NCBI RefSeq assembly: GCF_013623905.1
Contig: NZ_JABKDD010000001.1
Coordinates: 806,001 to 870,000 of the forward strand
Origin: Brevibacterium sediminis
Lineage (GTDB): Bacteria; Actinomycetota; Actinomycetes; Actinomycetales; Brevibacteriaceae
DNA: 64,000 nucleotides
Reading direction: 5' to 3'
In this document: piece by piece, positions 1 to 12,970 of the stretch
Position numbering within the stretch: the first letter of the stretch is position 1
Layout of the letters: each line of letters begins with the position of its first letter
Program-made: the position numbers and the translations under genes
The notes under the pieces: model-generated
What the model was told of the DNA's origin: nothing
The model's input: the letters and a program-made list of their open reading frames with translations, nothing else
Database searches by the model: none

Positions 1-446
1 ATGAGCACATCGGTGGAGTTGTCGGCATAGCCGAACATCAGTCCCTGATCCCCGGCGCCGAGGCTGGTGCCGTGGTCGGAGGATTCGACGGCCTCGCGGA
101 AGTCCAGCGGATTCGTCACACCGGAGTGGATGTCCGTGGACTGGCTTCCGATGGACACTGAGACTCCGCAGGAGTGTCCGTCGAAGCCGGTGTCCGAGGA
201 GTCGTAGCCGATGCCTGTGATGAGGCTGCGCACGATTCCGGCGACGTCGGCGTAGGCGGCCGTATTCACCTCACCGGCGACGTGGACGAGGCCGGTGGTG
301 ACCATGGTCTCCACGGCCACTTTGGCGTTGGGGTCCTGCCGGAGCAGGTCGTCGAGCACCGCATCGCTGATCTGGTCGCAGATCTTGTCGGGATGTCCCT
401 CGGTGACGGACTCGGATGAGAAGAAACGCAGATTTGTGTGTGTCAC
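1..446 (-). CDS. metK: S-adenosylmethionine synthetase, N-terminal part (cut by window edge)
   Basis: Makes S-adenosylmethionine from methionine and ATP in the cytosol. Only about 148 N-terminal residues lie inside the window. They carry the ATP-binding segment [16 protein letters not shown] (from residue 17, with His18) and the diagnostic [12 protein letters not shown] motif near residue 130. The start is a GTG at 446-444 whose last two bases overlap the TGA of coaBC (GTGA, 4-bp overlap), so the two genes are translationally coupled. The gene is the last visible member of mihF-gmk-rpoZ-coaBC-metK. It is truncated by the window, not broken. Confidence 0.95.
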   Translation of the reverse strand, partial: MTHTNLRFFSSESVTEGHPDKICDQISDAVLDDLLRQDPNAKVAVETMVTTGLVHVAGEVNTAAYADVAGIVRSLITGIGYDSSDTGFDGHSCGVSVSIGSQSTDIHSGVTNPLDFREAVESSDHGTSLGAGDQGLMFGYADNSTDVL

Positions 447-1723
447 GTTGTCGATTCTACGTGGGTGATTCGGTCGGAGACGGCCGCGATGACCTTTTGT
501 GAAACATGGTCCTTCGACCCGTGGAATTCCTCACCGACGACGATCTCGCCGCGGTCGGCGGAGATGATCTGGACCATGGTCTCATCGTGGCCGAAGGCGC
601 GGTCGTCGGAGACGTCGTTGAATACGAGAAGGTCGACGCCCTTGCGGTGGAACTTGGCTCGAGCGTAGTCGAGGGCTGCGGTGGCGGCGTCCCCGGTCTC
701 GGCGGCGAATCCGACGATGATCTGATGGCGGAGGCTGGACTGACGGCTGCGTTCGTCGACGAGTCCGCGGAGGATGTCCGGGTTCTGCACGAGACGCAGA
801 GTCAGACCGTCGTCTCCGGACTTCTTCATCTTCGAGTCCGTCGTCTCGGCCGGCCGGTAGTCGGCGACGGCAGCGGCCATGATGATGGCATCAGCCCACA
901 CCTGGGCCGAATGCATCGCCGACTGCAGCTCAAGAGTGGATTCGACCGGAGTGATCGTGATGCCCGCAGGCAGTCCCGTCAGCAGACCGGTGTCGATGTT
1001 CGCGGCGACGAGTTCGACTGATGCGCCCGCGGCATGGGCGGCCTTGGCCAGCGCGATGCCCTGTTTGCCTGAGGAGCGGTTGCCGAGGAAGCGCACGGGG
1101 TCGAGTGCTTCCCGCGTGCCGCCGGCGCTGATCACGATGCGACGACCGGACAGAGCACCGCTGGGGTCAGTGGACGCATCTGCCGAGTCGCCGGCGGTGC
1201 CGTCCTTGACCGAGAGCGCGAAGTCGACGATCGCTTCGGGTTCGGGCAGTCGTCCGGGACCGGAATCGGGGCCGGTGAGGCGTCCGACAGCAGGGTCGAG
1301 GACATGGACGCCGCGGGAGCGCAGGGTCGCGATGTTGGCGACTGTGGCGGGGTTGAGCCACATCTCCGTGTGCATGGCCGGGGCCACGACCACCTCGGCG
1401 GTGGTGGTGAGCACGGAGGCGGTGAGCAGATCATCGGCTCGTCCGGCGGCGATCTTCGCGATCAGATCGGCGGTCGCCGGGGCGATGATGACGAGTTCGG
1501 CTTCCTGTCCGATGCGGACGTGATTGACGGTGTCGATCTCGTCGAAGACATCGGTGGTCACGGTCTGGCCGGACAGTGCCTCGAGAGTGGGGGCACCGAT
1601 GAATTTCAGTGCGTTGGCCGTTGGAACGACCTTGACGCTGTGGTCGAGTTCCCGGAGTCGCCGGATGATGTGTGCCGCTTTGTAGGCGGCGATCCCACCG
1701 GCGACGCCGAGTACGATTCTCAC
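443..1723 (-). CDS. coaBC: Bifunctional phosphopantothenoylcysteine decarboxylase / phosphopantothenate-cysteine ligase
   Basis: Catalyses two consecutive steps of coenzyme A synthesis: ligation of cysteine to 4'-phosphopantothenate, then decarboxylation to 4'-phosphopantetheine. It has 426 residues, a full-length fusion. The N-terminal FMN-binding CoaC domain (about 1-170) starts with [12 protein letters not shown], has the expected His68 in NHVRIG, and PAMHTEMW near residue 118, the actinobacterial form of the PAMN motif. The C-terminal CoaB domain (about 195-420) begins with an [18 protein letters not shown] motif. The GTG start overlaps the rpoZ stop by 4 bp (GTGA), and its own stop overlaps the metK start in the same way. 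The gmk-rpoZ-coaBC-metK order is widely conserved in bacteria. Confidence 0.96.
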   Translation of the reverse strand: MRIVLGVAGGIAAYKAAHIIRRLRELDHSVKVVPTANALKFIGAPTLEALSGQTVTTDVFDEIDTVNHVRIGQEAELVIIAPATADLIAKIAAGRADDLLTASVLTTTAEVVVAPAMHTEMWLNPATVANIATLRSRGVHVLDPAVGRLTGPDSGPGRLPEPEAIVDFALSVKDGTAGDSADASTDPSGALSGRRIVISAGGTREALDPVRFLGNRSSGKQGIALAKAAHAAGASVELVAANIDTGLLTGLPAGITITPVESTLELQSAMHSAQVWADAIIMAAAVADYRPAETTDSKMKKSGDDGLTLRLVQNPDILRGLVDERSRQSSLRHQIIVGFAAETGDAATAALDYARAKFHRKGVDLLVFNDVSDDRAFGHDETMVQIISADRGEIVVGEEFHGSKDHVSQKVIAAVSDRITHVESTT

Positions 1724-2067
1724 TGGTCGCTGAAGTCGATCGCGCCGTCGTTGCTCACAGGAGCGGTGGCTTCGGCCTCGGGTGCGGCCTGGATGAAGTC
1801 GGCTTCGGAGACCTCGCGGGCGACGATCTTCGACTCGTTGACCTCACGCAGAGCGATCGACAGAGGCTTCTCGTTGGTGCCCGGCGTGACGAGCGGACCG
1901 ACGTTCTCGAGCAGTCCCTCCTGCAGCTGGGCGTAGTACGAGTTGATCTGACGGGCGCGCTTTGCCGCGATCGAGACCAGTTCGTACTTCGAACCGGTGA
2001 CGTTGAGCAGATCGTCGATCGGAGGGTTGGTGATGCCTTCAGGCTGTGCGGGCAAGGAGATTCCCAT
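1720..2067 (-). CDS. rpoZ: RNA polymerase omega subunit
   Basis: Small RNA polymerase subunit that helps assemble and stabilise the beta' subunit. The protein has 115 residues, normal for actinobacteria. The conserved core runs from PPIDDLL through [16 protein letters not shown] (about residues 15-43), followed by an actinobacterial segment ending in an acidic tail. The ATG start follows the gmk TAG stop with no gap (TAGATG), and the stop overlaps the coaBC GTG by 4 bp. Expression must therefore be coupled to gmk and coaBC. Confidence 0.95.
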   Translation of the reverse strand: MGISLPAQPEGITNPPIDDLLNVTGSKYELVSIAAKRARQINSYYAQLQEGLLENVGPLVTPGTNEKPLSIALREVNESKIVAREVSEADFIQAAPEAEATAPVSNDGAIDFSDQ

Positions 2068-2631
2068 CTAATCGGAAGTGGATATACCCATCAATGATAG
2101 GAGTTCTTCGGCCGCATTGCGAACGTGGTCGTTCACAATGGTCACGTCGAACTCCGATTCGGCGGCCAATTCGCGTTTCGCGGTGGCCAGTCGTCGTTCC
2201 TGCTCCTCCTCCGTTTCGGTGCCTCGACCGGTCAGTCGGGAGACGAGTTCGTCCCAGCTGGGCGGGGCGAGGAAGACGAAGCGGGCATCGGGCATCTTCT
2301 CTTTGACTTGGCGGGCTCCCTGCAGATCGATCTCCAGCAGCGCGGGAATCCCCTGGTCGAGCTTCTCCTCCACCGGGGCCGAAGGCGTGCCGTAGCGGTG
2401 GCGTCCGTGGACGACGGCGTATTCGAGCAGGCGATCCTCGGCGATGAGGGTGTCGAAGGCGTCGTCGGTGAGGAAGTGATAATGGACACCATCGATCTCA
2501 CCGGGGCGTCTGGGTCGGGTCGTGGCCGACACGGAGAACCAGACCTCGGGGTGGTTCTGCCGAATATAGGTGCTGATGGTGCCTTTTCCGACGGCGGTCG
2601 GACCCGCGAGGACGGTGAGTCGATTATTCAC
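2068..2631 (-). CDS. gmk: Guanylate kinase
   Basis: Phosphorylates GMP to GDP using ATP. I take the GTG at 2631-2629 as the start, giving 187 residues beginning [11 protein letters not shown]. The open frame runs further upstream, but that stretch is unlike any guanylate kinase and lies within mihF. The P-loop GPTAVGKGT is at about residues 10-18. The GMP-binding region follows with [19 protein letters not shown], and [11 protein letters not shown] lies further on. It sits 19 bp after mihF and directly abuts rpoZ. Confidence 0.95.
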   Translation of the reverse strand: MNNRLTVLAGPTAVGKGTISTYIRQNHPEVWFSVSATTRPRRPGEIDGVHYHFLTDDAFDTLIAEDRLLEYAVVHGRHRYGTPSAPVEEKLDQGIPALLEIDLQGARQVKEKMPDARFVFLAPPSWDELVSRLTGRGTETEEEQERRLATAKRELAAESEFDVTIVNDHVRNAAEELLSLMGISTSD

Positions 2632-2650
2632 AGATCTGAGGTTGTCACAC

Positions 2651-2962
2651 TCAGGAATATTTCTCCAACAGGGCGGACTTCTGGTGGACGCCCAGACCTT
2701 TGATCCGACGGGAGGTGGCGATGCCGACCTCTTCCATGGCGGCTTCGGCGCGCCGGTCGCCGACTCCGGGCAGAGCTCTGAGCAGATCGAGCACACGCAT
2801 CTTCGCCAGTGCTTCGTCGTCTGCTGCCTTCTTGAGCACGGCCGCGAGATCGGTATCGCCGGTCTTCAGCGCCGACTTCACTTCGGCTCGTGCCTGACGT
2901 GCCTTGAACGCTTTGTCCAACGCAGCGGAACGCTGTTGCGGGGTCAACGGTTCGAGTGCCAC
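2651..2962 (-). CDS. mihF: Actinobacterial integration host factor (mIHF)
   Basis: DNA-binding nucleoid-associated protein of the actinobacterial mIHF type, unrelated in fold to HU/IHF of proteobacteria. It has 103 residues: a basic helical N-terminal half, then a helix-two-turn-helix region around [20 protein letters not shown] (about residues 62-81) that contacts DNA. The GTG start has a good ribosome binding site (AGAGGAG) about 5 nt upstream. It heads the gmk-rpoZ-coaBC-metK cluster, the usual actinobacterial neighbourhood (mihF-gmk). A 19-bp palindrome lies in its promoter region at 3002-3020. Confidence 0.93.
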   Translation of the reverse strand: MALEPLTPQQRSAALDKAFKARQARAEVKSALKTGDTDLAAVLKKAADDEALAKMRVLDLLRALPGVGDRRAEAAMEEVGIATSRRIKGLGVHQKSALLEKYS

Positions 2963-3001
2963 TTTGTCTCCTCTGTCACCATGAACGGGCAGGTAGGGAA
3001 G

Positions 3002-3020
3002 TTGTCTCAGTCTAAGACAA
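3002..3020. promoter_or_regulatory. Near-perfect inverted repeat in the mihF promoter region
   Basis: The plus strand reads TTGTCTCAGTCTAAGACAA, with the outer six bases on each side pairing exactly and one mismatched pair inside. On the minus strand it contains TAGACT, a good -10 candidate for mihF about 45 nt before its start codon. A repressor bound here would block that promoter. The binding protein is unknown to me; it is not the actinobacterial LexA box. Confidence 0.45.
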
Positions 3021-3099
3021 AATCCCTGCCGAGAGGCGATATGAGCAGAAATTTGTGTCGTGGCGAGCCGGAATCCGCCCGTCGACGGAACACCGAAAC

Positions 3100-3133
3100 C
3101 GGTGTTCGGACCGCCCCCGCGATCCGAACACCG
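3100..3133 (-). terminator. Terminator hairpin after pyrF
   Basis: An 11-bp perfect stem (CGGTGTTCGGA at 3100-3110 with TCCGAACACCG at 3123-3133) and a 12-nt loop lie 4 bp beyond the pyrF stop codon at the end of the pyr operon. There is no strong U run, which is common for actinobacterial terminators. Confidence 0.65.
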
Positions 3134-3137
3134 CTGT

Positions 3138-3982
3138 TCAGTCGGTGACCGTCAGCGCACGATTGAGCGCGGCGGCGGTTTCGGCCAGACCGTCGGGTCC
3201 GGCACCGAGCACCGCCCGGGAGGCGGTGGCGAGCACCTGTCCCGATTCCAGCGCCCGGCCGCCGAAGACCGCCCGCAGCTCGGTCAGGCCCGCACCCTGT
3301 GCACCGACGCCCGGAGCGAGGATCGGTCCCCCGCAGTCACTGGGATCGAAACCCAGATCGCGCGCTGCGGTGCCGATGGTCGCGCCGACGACGAGTCCGA
3401 AGGGACCGAGCTCGTCGGGTGTCCCCAGTGCCTGAGCATTGCGCTGCCGGACTCGGGACACGATCGATCCGGCCACCGATTCGCGGTCTCTCACGGCATG
3501 CTGGACTTCTGCCCCTTCCGGATTCGAGGTCAGTGCCAGGACGAACACGCCCTTGCCGTGAGCGGCAGCGAGTTCGAAGGCCGGCTCCAGAGCGCCGAAT
3601 CCGAGGTAGGGCGAGACCGTGATCGAGTCCGCGGCCAGCGCCGAGGCAGGGTCGAGGTACGCCTTCGCGTAGGCACCCATGGTCGACCCGATGTCACCGC
3701 GTTTGATGTCGAGGACGGTGAGCAGTCCGGCGTCCCTGGCCGCGGCCAGCGTCTCTTCGAGAGCAGCGACTCCGGCGGAGCCGTACTGTTCGAAGAACGC
3801 AGACTGCGGTTTGACGGCGGCCACCGAGCCCTTGAGCTCGGAGACCGTGCGGAGGGCGAACTCCCTTACGCCTGCGGCGCTGGCGGGCAGCCCCCAGGAG
3901 GCGAGAAGATGCTCGTGCGGGTCGATACCCACACACAGCGGTCCGTGCTCGTCCATGGCGGCTGCCAGTCGGGTGCCGAACA

Positions 3983-3983
<1 letters not shown>
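3138..3983 (-). CDS. pyrF: Orotidine 5'-phosphate decarboxylase
   Basis: Last step of UMP synthesis: decarboxylates orotidine monophosphate. It belongs to the longer subfamily 2 type found in mycobacteria (281 residues). The catalytic segment DIKRGDIGST with its Lys and Asp pair is at about residues 91-100, and the phosphate-binding end reads LAPGVGAQG. I prefer the ATG at 3983, which overlaps the carB TGA by 4 bp (ATGA). An in-frame TTG four codons upstream at 3995 is possible but less likely. A terminator hairpin follows immediately, so this is the last gene of the pyr operon. Confidence 0.95.
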
Positions 3984-7258
<3,275 letters not shown>

Positions 7259-7270
7259 TGGGGGTTCTCC

Positions 7271-8431
7271 TTAGGCCTGGGCAGCCGAATCGGCCTGGGA
7301 AGCGGACATGAGGTCGACGAAGCGATCGAACAGGTAGCTCGAATCGTGCGGGCCGGCCGCAGCCTCGGGGTGGAATTGGACGGAGAAGGCGGGAATGTCG
7401 AGGCAGGCGAGTCCCTCGACGACGTCGTCGTTGAGGCACACATGGGAGACGGTCACCCGGCCGTAGTCGGCCTTGTGCGGGGCGGTGGTCTCGCCTGTCA
7501 GCGGAGCGTCGACGGCGAAGCCGTGGTTCTGCGAGGTGATCTCGACCTTCTCCGTGGTCCGGTCCATCACGGGCACGTTGATCCCGCGGTGGCCGAAGGG
7601 CAGCTTATAGGTGCCGAAGCCCAGGGCCCGACCGAGCAGCTGGTTGCCGAAGCAGATGCCGAAGAACGGGATTCGGGCGTCGAGCACGGCGCGCAGCAGT
7701 TCGACCTGGTCGTCTGCGGTGGCGGGGTCGCCGGGGCCGTTCGAGAAGAAGACTCCGTCGACGCCCAGGGCCCGGATCTCGTCGAAGCTGATCGTCGACG
7801 GCAGCAGGTGCACGTCGATTCCGCGTTCGCTCAGTCGTTCGGGGGTCATCGATTTGATGCCGAGGTCGACGGCGGCGACGCTGAAGCGCTTCTCCCCGCG
7901 GGCGGGGATGAGTCGGGGTTCGGTGATCGAGACCTCGTCGACGAGGTTGGCTCCGGCCATCTGCGGAGACGCCTGGACACGGGCGAGGAGTTCGGATTCG
8001 GGCGCCTCGGCGGCGGGCCCGGAGAAGATGCCCACGCGCATGGCTCCCTTGTCGCGCAGGTGGCGGGTCAGGGCTCGGGTGTCGACGTCGGAGATGCCGA
8101 CGATCCCGGACTCGGTCAGCCAGTCGGCCAGGTCGCCTTCGGAGCGCCAGTTCGATGAGATCCGGGAGGCATCGCGGACGACGTAGCCGGCGGCCCAGAT
8201 CTGGGCGGATTCGTCATCGGTGCGGTTGACTCCGGTGTTGCCGATGTGCGGAGCGGCCTGGATGATGATCTGTCGGTGGTAGGACGGGTCTGTCAGCGTC
8301 TCCTGGTAGCCGGACATGGCGGTGACGAACACGGCTTCACCGGTGGTTTCGCCGATGTGTCCGTAGGCGGATCCGTGGAAGGTCCGGCCGTCTTCGAGGA
8401 CGAGGACGGCGGGGGTGGTGGAAAAGCTCAT
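7271..8431 (-). CDS. carA: Carbamoyl-phosphate synthase small subunit (glutaminase)
   Basis: Hydrolyses glutamine and channels ammonia to CarB. The start is the ATG at 8431, giving 386 residues beginning [20 protein letters not shown]. The frame stays open further upstream only because it shadows pyrC. The class I amidotransferase domain has the nucleophile Cys in [10 protein letters not shown] near residue 258 and the His-Glu pair in VQFHPEA near residue 352. The start overlaps the stop of the upstream PH-like gene by 4 bp (ATGA). Confidence 0.97.
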   Translation of the reverse strand: MSFSTTPAVLVLEDGRTFHGSAYGHIGETTGEAVFVTAMSGYQETLTDPSYHRQIIIQAAPHIGNTGVNRTDDESAQIWAAGYVVRDASRISSNWRSEGDLADWLTESGIVGISDVDTRALTRHLRDKGAMRVGIFSGPAAEAPESELLARVQASPQMAGANLVDEVSITEPRLIPARGEKRFSVAAVDLGIKSMTPERLSERGIDVHLLPSTISFDEIRALGVDGVFFSNGPGDPATADDQVELLRAVLDARIPFFGICFGNQLLGRALGFGTYKLPFGHRGINVPVMDRTTEKVEITSQNHGFAVDAPLTGETTAPHKADYGRVTVSHVCLNDDVVEGLACLDIPAFSVQFHPEAAAGPHDSSYLFDRFVDLMSASQADSAAQA

Positions 8432-8922
8432 TGTGCCTCTTCGATCATTTCGCGGATGCGGTCGACGGTGGGGGTGGTGGATGCGGCGTAGCGGGCGCGG
8501 AAGCCCGTGTCGACGAGGGTGTCGCCCAGGTGCCAGGTGATGCGGATGATGCCTCCGCGTTCGACGAATTTCCCGATCATCCCGTTCGTGGTGTCCACGG
8601 AGACGATGTCGCGGCGCGGGATGAGGAAGTCCTCGCGTCCGGCAAGGTCCATGATCACTCCCCCGTCGGTGACGACGAGTTCCCCGGTGGTGCGGATGCC
8701 CAGGCCGTGGACGGCGACGCGTTCGAGCGGATGGCCGGCCTTCGTCGTCGACACATAGGAGCCTTCGACCGGCTCGCCCACGGCCTTGATGCCCATATGG
8801 GGCTTCGGCGGGGTGACGACCTCTGACTGGGCCCGTTTGCGTCGGCTCCATCCCCAGGCGATCGCGACGATCACGAGGAGGATGACTGCCGCGACGATGA
8901 GTGTGCCTATTGTTGTGTCCAT
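8428..8922 (-). CDS. Small membrane-anchored PH-like protein of the pyr operon (Rv1382-like)
   Basis: A 164-residue protein with one N-terminal membrane segment (about residues 5-25, rich in I, V and A) followed by the positive cluster RRKR, so the rest is predicted to face the cytosol. The C-terminal domain (about 50-160) looks like a PH-type beta-rich fold, with [31 protein letters not shown] strands; I quote only fragments. Its position between pyrC and carA is conserved in many actinobacteria (Mycobacterium Rv1382), where the function is unknown. It overlaps pyrC by 16 bp and carA by 4 bp, so it is co-translated with the pathway enzymes. A pathway scaffold or regulator is speculation. Confidence 0.85.
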   Translation of the reverse strand: MDTTIGTLIVAAVILLVIVAIAWGWSRRKRAQSEVVTPPKPHMGIKAVGEPVEGSYVSTTKAGHPLERVAVHGLGIRTTGELVVTDGGVIMDLAGREDFLIPRRDIVSVDTTNGMIGKFVERGGIIRITWHLGDTLVDTGFRARYAASTTPTVDRIREMIEEAQ

Positions 8923-10220
8923 GTTGCTCCTGCCGGGTGGGGTGTGGTGAGTGCCCCTGCGGCCAAGACCCGGTGGCCGTAGAAGAAAGTGTCGGTGACC
9001 TGCGCGGTGACTTCGACGCCGGCGAAGGGGTTGTTGCGTCCCTTTGTGGCGTGGTCGGCGGGTTCGATGCGGTGCGGTGCTGCCGGGTCGACGAGGACGA
9101 TGTTCGCACTCGCTCCGAGCTCGAGGCTGCCGTGCCCGGAGGCTCCGGTGATCCGGGCCGGAGCCGAGGACATCACGCGCGCCACATCGCCGAAGTCGAA
9201 GTCGTGGTCGGCCATGGCGGCGACGACGATCGACAGGGCGGATTCCATGCCGACCATGCCCATGGCCGCTGCGGTCCATTCGCTGCACTTGTGTTCGGCG
9301 GTGTGCGGGGCGTGGTCGGTGCCGACGACGTCGATCGTGCCGTCTGCCAGTGCAGCCCGGAGTGCCTGCACGTCGCGGTCGGTGCGCAGCGGCGGGTTGA
9401 CCTTGTAGACGGGGTCGAACGTGCGCACGAGTTCGTCGGTGAGCATGAGATGGTGCGGTGTGACCTCGGCGGTCACGGCGATCCCCCGTGCCTTGGCCCA
9501 GCGGATGAGGTCGACGCTGCCGGCCGTGGAGACGTGGCAGATGTGGAGTCGGGACCCGACGTGTTCGGCCAGGAGCACATCGCGGGCGATGATCGACTCC
9601 TCGGCGACGGCTGGCCAGCCGGGCAGTCCGAGTTCGGCCGAGACCGTTCCCTCGTTCATCTGTGCGCCTTCGGTCAGGCGTGGTTCCTGTGCGTGCTGGG
9701 CGATGATCCCGTCGAAGGTCTTGACGTATTCGAGGGCGCGGCGCATGAGCAGCGGATCGGAGACGCAGATTCCGTCATCGGAGAACATCCGCACGCGAGC
9801 TCCGGAGCGCGCCATGGCTCCCAGCTCGGCGAGCTGCTTTCCCTCGAGTCCGGTGGTCACGGCGCCGACGGGTACGACTTCGGTGAATCCGGCGGCGCGG
9901 CCGAGGCGGTGAACCTGTTCGACGACGCCGGCGGTGTCGGCCACGGGCGCGGTGTTCGCCATGGCGTGAACGCAGGTGAACCCTCCCGAGGCGGCTGAGC
10001 GTGATCCGGTGAGCACGGTCTCGGCGTCTTCCTTGCCGGGTTCGCGCAGGTGGGTGTGCATGTCGACGAGTCCCGGCAGGGCCACGAGTCCTGCGGCGTC
10101 GACTGTTTCATAGTCGCTTGTGCTCAGCAGTTCGGGGTCGACGATGCGACCGTCCTGGATCGCGATATCGGCGACTCCGCGTCCGAGCACATCGGCACCG
10201 CGGATGAGGTAATCAGTCAT
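8907..10220 (-). CDS. pyrC: Dihydroorotase
   Basis: Third step of UMP synthesis: cyclises carbamoyl aspartate to dihydroorotate. It has 437 residues and is of the type I class (AllB/PyrC amidohydrolase family). The metal-binding motif [10 protein letters not shown] is at residues 53-62 (His55, His57), and the catalytic GTDHAPH motif lies near residue 305. The ATG start has ribosome binding site GGAGACC close upstream and overlaps the end of pyrB by 8 bp. The C-terminus overlaps the PH-like gene. Confidence 0.96.
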   Translation of the reverse strand: MTDYLIRGADVLGRGVADIAIQDGRIVDPELLSTSDYETVDAAGLVALPGLVDMHTHLREPGKEDAETVLTGSRSAASGGFTCVHAMANTAPVADTAGVVEQVHRLGRAAGFTEVVPVGAVTTGLEGKQLAELGAMARSGARVRMFSDDGICVSDPLLMRRALEYVKTFDGIIAQHAQEPRLTEGAQMNEGTVSAELGLPGWPAVAEESIIARDVLLAEHVGSRLHICHVSTAGSVDLIRWAKARGIAVTAEVTPHHLMLTDELVRTFDPVYKVNPPLRTDRDVQALRAALADGTIDVVGTDHAPHTAEHKCSEWTAAAMGMVGMESALSIVVAAMADHDFDFGDVARVMSSAPARITGASGHGSLELGASANIVLVDPAAPHRIEPADHATKGRNNPFAGVEVTAQVTDTFFYGHRVLAAGALTTPHPAGATWTQQ

Positions 10221-11193
10221 TGGTCTCCTCCTGACCGGTCAGCAGACGGTAGAGGACCGCCATGCGCACGCTCACTCCGTTCTCGACTTGGTCGAGGACG
10301 AGGGCGCGGGGTGAGTCCGCTGCGGCAGCGGAGATTTCGAAGCCGCGGTTCATGGGCCCTGGGTGCATGATGAAGCTCGTCTCCGGCAGTTTGGCCAGAC
10401 GAGCCGCGCTCAGTCCCCACAGGCGGGCGTATTCGCGTTCGTTGGGGAAGAAGGATTCGTGCATCCGCTCGTGTTGGACGCGCAGCATCATCACGGCTGC
10501 AAAGTCCTCGGCGCTCAGCGCCGAATCGAAGTCGTAGTGGATGGTCACCGGCCAGTTCGACACTCCCCAGGGCAGCAGGGTGGGTGGTGCGATGAGGTGG
10601 ACGTCCGCGCCGAGGCGGGCGAGCAGGTGGACGTTCGACCGAGCCACTCGGGAGTGCAGGATGTCTCCGACGATGGCAACCTTCGCTCCGTCGAGTCCCT
10701 GACCGCGGGGTCCCCCTTGCACCGGCCCCGAGGCGGGGACTCCGGCGAGTGCCCGACGCAGGGTGAAAGCGTCGAGGAGCGCCTGGGTGGGATGTTCGTG
10801 GGTGCCGTCGCCGGCGTTGACGACGGGGACGTCGATCCACCCGGTATGGGCGAGGCGGTGGGCGGTGCCCGCTCCGGAATGGCGGACGACGATGGCATCG
10901 GCGCCCATCGCCGAGATCGTCTGGATCGTGTCCTGGAGGCTCTCACCCTTCGACACGGAGGAGCCCTTGGCGGAGAAGTTGAGCACATCGGCCGAGAGCC
11001 GTTTGGCTGCGGCCTCGAAGGACAGTCGGGTGCGTGTGGAGTCCTCGAAGAACAGGTTGACCACTGTGCGTCCCCGCAGCACGGGCAGCTTCTTGACTTC
11101 ACGTTCGGAGACGAGAGTCATCTCCTCGGCGATATCGAGGATGCCGATGGCGTCGTCTCGGCTCAGCGATGCGGTGTCGAGCAGATGTTTCAT
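10213..11193 (-). CDS. pyrB: Aspartate carbamoyltransferase catalytic subunit
   Basis: Transfers the carbamoyl group to aspartate, the committed step of pyrimidine synthesis. It has 326 residues. The carbamoyl-phosphate binding motif STRTR is at residues 52-56 and HPTQ at 134-137, and the aspartate-binding part lies in the C-terminal half. No regulatory pyrI gene is present, as expected where control is through PyrR. The ATG overlaps the pyrR stop by 4 bp. Confidence 0.97.
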   Translation of the reverse strand: MKHLLDTASLSRDDAIGILDIAEEMTLVSEREVKKLPVLRGRTVVNLFFEDSTRTRLSFEAAAKRLSADVLNFSAKGSSVSKGESLQDTIQTISAMGADAIVVRHSGAGTAHRLAHTGWIDVPVVNAGDGTHEHPTQALLDAFTLRRALAGVPASGPVQGGPRGQGLDGAKVAIVGDILHSRVARSNVHLLARLGADVHLIAPPTLLPWGVSNWPVTIHYDFDSALSAEDFAAVMMLRVQHERMHESFFPNEREYARLWGLSAARLAKLPETSFIMHPGPMNRGFEISAAAADSPRALVLDQVENGVSVRMAVLYRLLTGQEETND

Positions 11194-11741
11194 TCGCGGC
11201 CTCCCGAGATGCTCACGGAGTCGTCTCCGTCGATTTCGGTCAGGGAGACGTTGACGCGTTCACTGCTAGAGGTCGGAAGGTTCTTGCCGACATGGTCGGC
11301 ACGGATCGGCAGGTCCCGGTGGCCGCGGTCGACGAGGACGGCGAGGCGGACCTTGGCGGGCCGACCGACATCGGCAAGGGCGTCGAGGGCGGCGCGGATG
11401 GTGCGTCCGGAGAAGAGCACATCGTCGACGAGGACGACGGTCTTCGCATCGATTCCCGCACTCGGGATGGTGGTGGGTTCGGGCGCCCGGTAGGAGCCGC
11501 CGCGCAGATCGTCACGGTACATGGTGATGTCGAGGCTGCCGGCGAGTTCGCCTGCGGTCTCGGGCCGGCCGGAGATGGAGGCGATCGCCTCGGCGAGTCG
11601 GTGGGCGAGCGGGACTCCGCGGCGCGGAATGCCCAGGAGGACGAGGTCGTCGCTGCCCTTGTTGGATTCGATGATCTCGTGCGCGATGCGGGTGATCGCC
11701 CGCGAGATATCGGGGGCGTCCAGCACTGTTCGCTGTGTCAT
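11190..11741 (-). CDS. pyrR: PyrR bifunctional pyrimidine operon regulator / uracil phosphoribosyltransferase
   Basis: RNA-binding regulator that represses the pyr operon when UMP is abundant, with additional uracil phosphoribosyltransferase activity. It has 183 residues. The phosphoribosyltransferase signature [13 protein letters not shown] is at about residues 102-114, and the basic face around [13 protein letters not shown] (38-50) fits the RNA-binding surface known in the family. It is the first gene of pyrR-B-C-X-carA-carB-pyrF. The ATG follows a long ribosome binding site, GGAGAAGGGG, whose 5' end is part of a PyrR-binding hairpin at 11754-11769. Confidence 0.96.
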   Translation of the reverse strand: MTQRTVLDAPDISRAITRIAHEIIESNKGSDDLVLLGIPRRGVPLAHRLAEAIASISGRPETAGELAGSLDITMYRDDLRGGSYRAPEPTTIPSAGIDAKTVVLVDDVLFSGRTIRAALDALADVGRPAKVRLAVLVDRGHRDLPIRADHVGKNLPTSSSERVNVSLTEIDGDDSVSISGGRE

Positions 11742-11753
11742 ATTTCCCCTTCT

Positions 11754-11769
11754 CCGCCTCTCTGGACGG
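11754..11769 (-). promoter_or_regulatory. PyrR-binding RNA loop overlapping the pyrR ribosome binding site
   Basis: The transcript reads CCGUCCAGAGAGGCGG. This fits the Bacillus PyrR-binding consensus ARUCCNGNGAGGYU at 12 of 14 positions. The two deviations (first A to C, last U to G) compensate each other, keeping a base pair. The stem is CCG, bulged U, CC / GG, C-GG with loop AGAGA. The 3' strand ends inside GGAGAAGGGG, the ribosome binding site 12 nt before the pyrR ATG. PyrR binding here would hide it, which matches the translational repression reported for Mycobacterium smegmatis. Confidence 0.82.
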
Positions 11770-11793
11770 TGGTTAAAGGAGTGGTTCGATTCG

Positions 11794-11799
11794 ATTGTA
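11794..11799 (-). promoter_or_regulatory. Probable -10 box of the pyr operon
   Basis: The minus strand has TACAAT about 53 nt before the pyrR ATG, which would give a short leader containing just the PyrR loop. No clear -35 box lies 16-18 bp upstream; a GC-rich palindrome (11803-11821) occupies that place. Confidence 0.4.
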
Positions 11800-11802
11800 A
11801 AC

Positions 11803-11848
11803 CCGGTGGGGTGCCCACCGGCGGGCGGGTCCGGAGTGCGGACCCGCC
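11803..11848 (-). terminator. Two consecutive GC hairpins between nusB and pyrR
   Basis: The first hairpin read from nusB (11824-11848) has a perfect 10-bp stem and 5-nt loop and starts 4 bp after the nusB stop. The second (11803-11821) has an 8-bp stem, CCGGTGGG with CCCACCGG, and a 3-nt loop. The first is most simply the terminator of the efp-nusB unit. The second abuts the pyr -10 box and could be a terminator or an operator. Confidence 0.6.
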
Positions 11849-11851
11849 GCC

Positions 11852-12262
11852 TCAGATGAGTGTCGGTTTGACGTCGAGGATGCGGGAGAGCAACCCCGAG
11901 ACGAAGCCGGGAGAGTCATCTGTGGAGAACTGTCTGGCCAGGGACACTGCTTCGTCGATGGCCACTTTGTCGGGTACCTCGTCGTTGTACAGCATCTCCC
12001 AGGTCCCGATCTCCAGCAGCGACCGGTCGACGGCCGGCATCCGATCCAGGGTCCAGCCTTCTGAGTAGGTGGAGATGATCTCGTCGATCTCCGCCTGCTT
12101 CTCGGTGATGCCCTTGACGATCTCGACCGCGTATTCCTTCATCGGGTAGTCGGGATCGTTCGAGCGCATGGTGACGAGTTCGTCCATGGCCAGTCGACGC
12201 TGCCCGGCTTCGAAGAGCAGCTCGAGAGCCCGGCGACGGGCTCGGGTACGTGCGGACGCCAC
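11852..12262 (-). CDS. nusB: Transcription antitermination factor NusB
   Basis: Binds boxA RNA with NusE (S10) in rRNA antitermination complexes. It has 136 residues, all helical, with the basic N-terminus [17 protein letters not shown] and the conserved end region [18 protein letters not shown] and PGFVSGLL. The GTG start directly follows the efp TAA (TAAGTG), the usual efp-nusB pairing. Two GC hairpins follow the gene. Confidence 0.95.
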   Translation of the reverse strand: MASARTRARRRALELLFEAGQRRLAMDELVTMRSNDPDYPMKEYAVEIVKGITEKQAEIDEIISTYSEGWTLDRMPAVDRSLLEIGTWEMLYNDEVPDKVAIDEAVSLARQFSTDDSPGFVSGLLSRILDVKPTLI

Positions 12263-12823
12263 TTACTTGACGCGACCGAGGTAGTCGCCGCTGCGGGTGT
12301 CGACCTTGACCTTCACGCCTTCTTCGAGGAACAGGGGCACCTGGATCTCGTAGCCGGTCTCGAGGGTCGCGGGCTTCGAACCACCGGTCGAACGGTCGCC
12401 CTGGAGTCCGGGTTCCGTGTGGGTGATGGTCAGTTCCACCGAGGGCGGCAGCTCGACAGAGAGCGGGGTGCCCTCGTGGAAGGAGATCTGCAGATCCTGG
12501 TTCTCGAGCATGTAATTCGCGGCGTCGCCGACGAGGTCTGCGGAGATGTTGACCTGGTCGTAGTCCTTGGCATCCATGAACACGTAGTCGGTGCCGTCAT
12601 GGTAGAGGTACTGCATATCGCGGCGGTCGACATTCGCGGTCTCGACCTTGGTGCCGGCGTTGAAGGTCTTGTCGATGATCTTGCCGGAGATGACATTCTT
12701 CAGCTTGGTGCGGACGAAGGCCGGTCCTTTTCCGGGCTTGACGTGCTGGAATTCGAGCACCTGCCACAGCTGGTTGTCGAGGTTGAGCACAAGGCCGTTC
12801 TTCAGGTCGTTCGTTGTCGCCAC
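12263..12823 (-). CDS. efp: Elongation factor P
   Basis: Relieves ribosome stalling at polyproline stretches by stimulating peptide bond formation. The GTG at 12823 is taken as the start because AAGGACG lies upstream and the product (186 residues, beginning [10 protein letters not shown]) has the normal family length; the longer open frame is not EF-P-like. The tip loop PGKGPA has Lys32 at the position modified in some bacteria; actinobacterial EF-P with this loop is generally thought to work unmodified. All three EF-P domains are present. A -10 candidate (TAGACT) lies about 105 nt upstream of the start. Confidence 0.96.
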   Translation of the reverse strand: MATTNDLKNGLVLNLDNQLWQVLEFQHVKPGKGPAFVRTKLKNVISGKIIDKTFNAGTKVETANVDRRDMQYLYHDGTDYVFMDAKDYDQVNISADLVGDAANYMLENQDLQISFHEGTPLSVELPPSVELTITHTEPGLQGDRSTGGSKPATLETGYEIQVPLFLEEGVKVKVDTRSGDYLGRVK

Positions 12824-12970
12824 TAATTCGTCCTTCTTCGGTTCAGTCCTGATCACCGAATGGTGATCGCAGTCGGCACGACGCGTCGGAGGACCCCGAG
12901 GTGCGGGGTCGACGAACGCGCCACTGGGCAAGTCTAGCAAGCCCAGCGGGACGCTTCCATCCGGGCGGGG

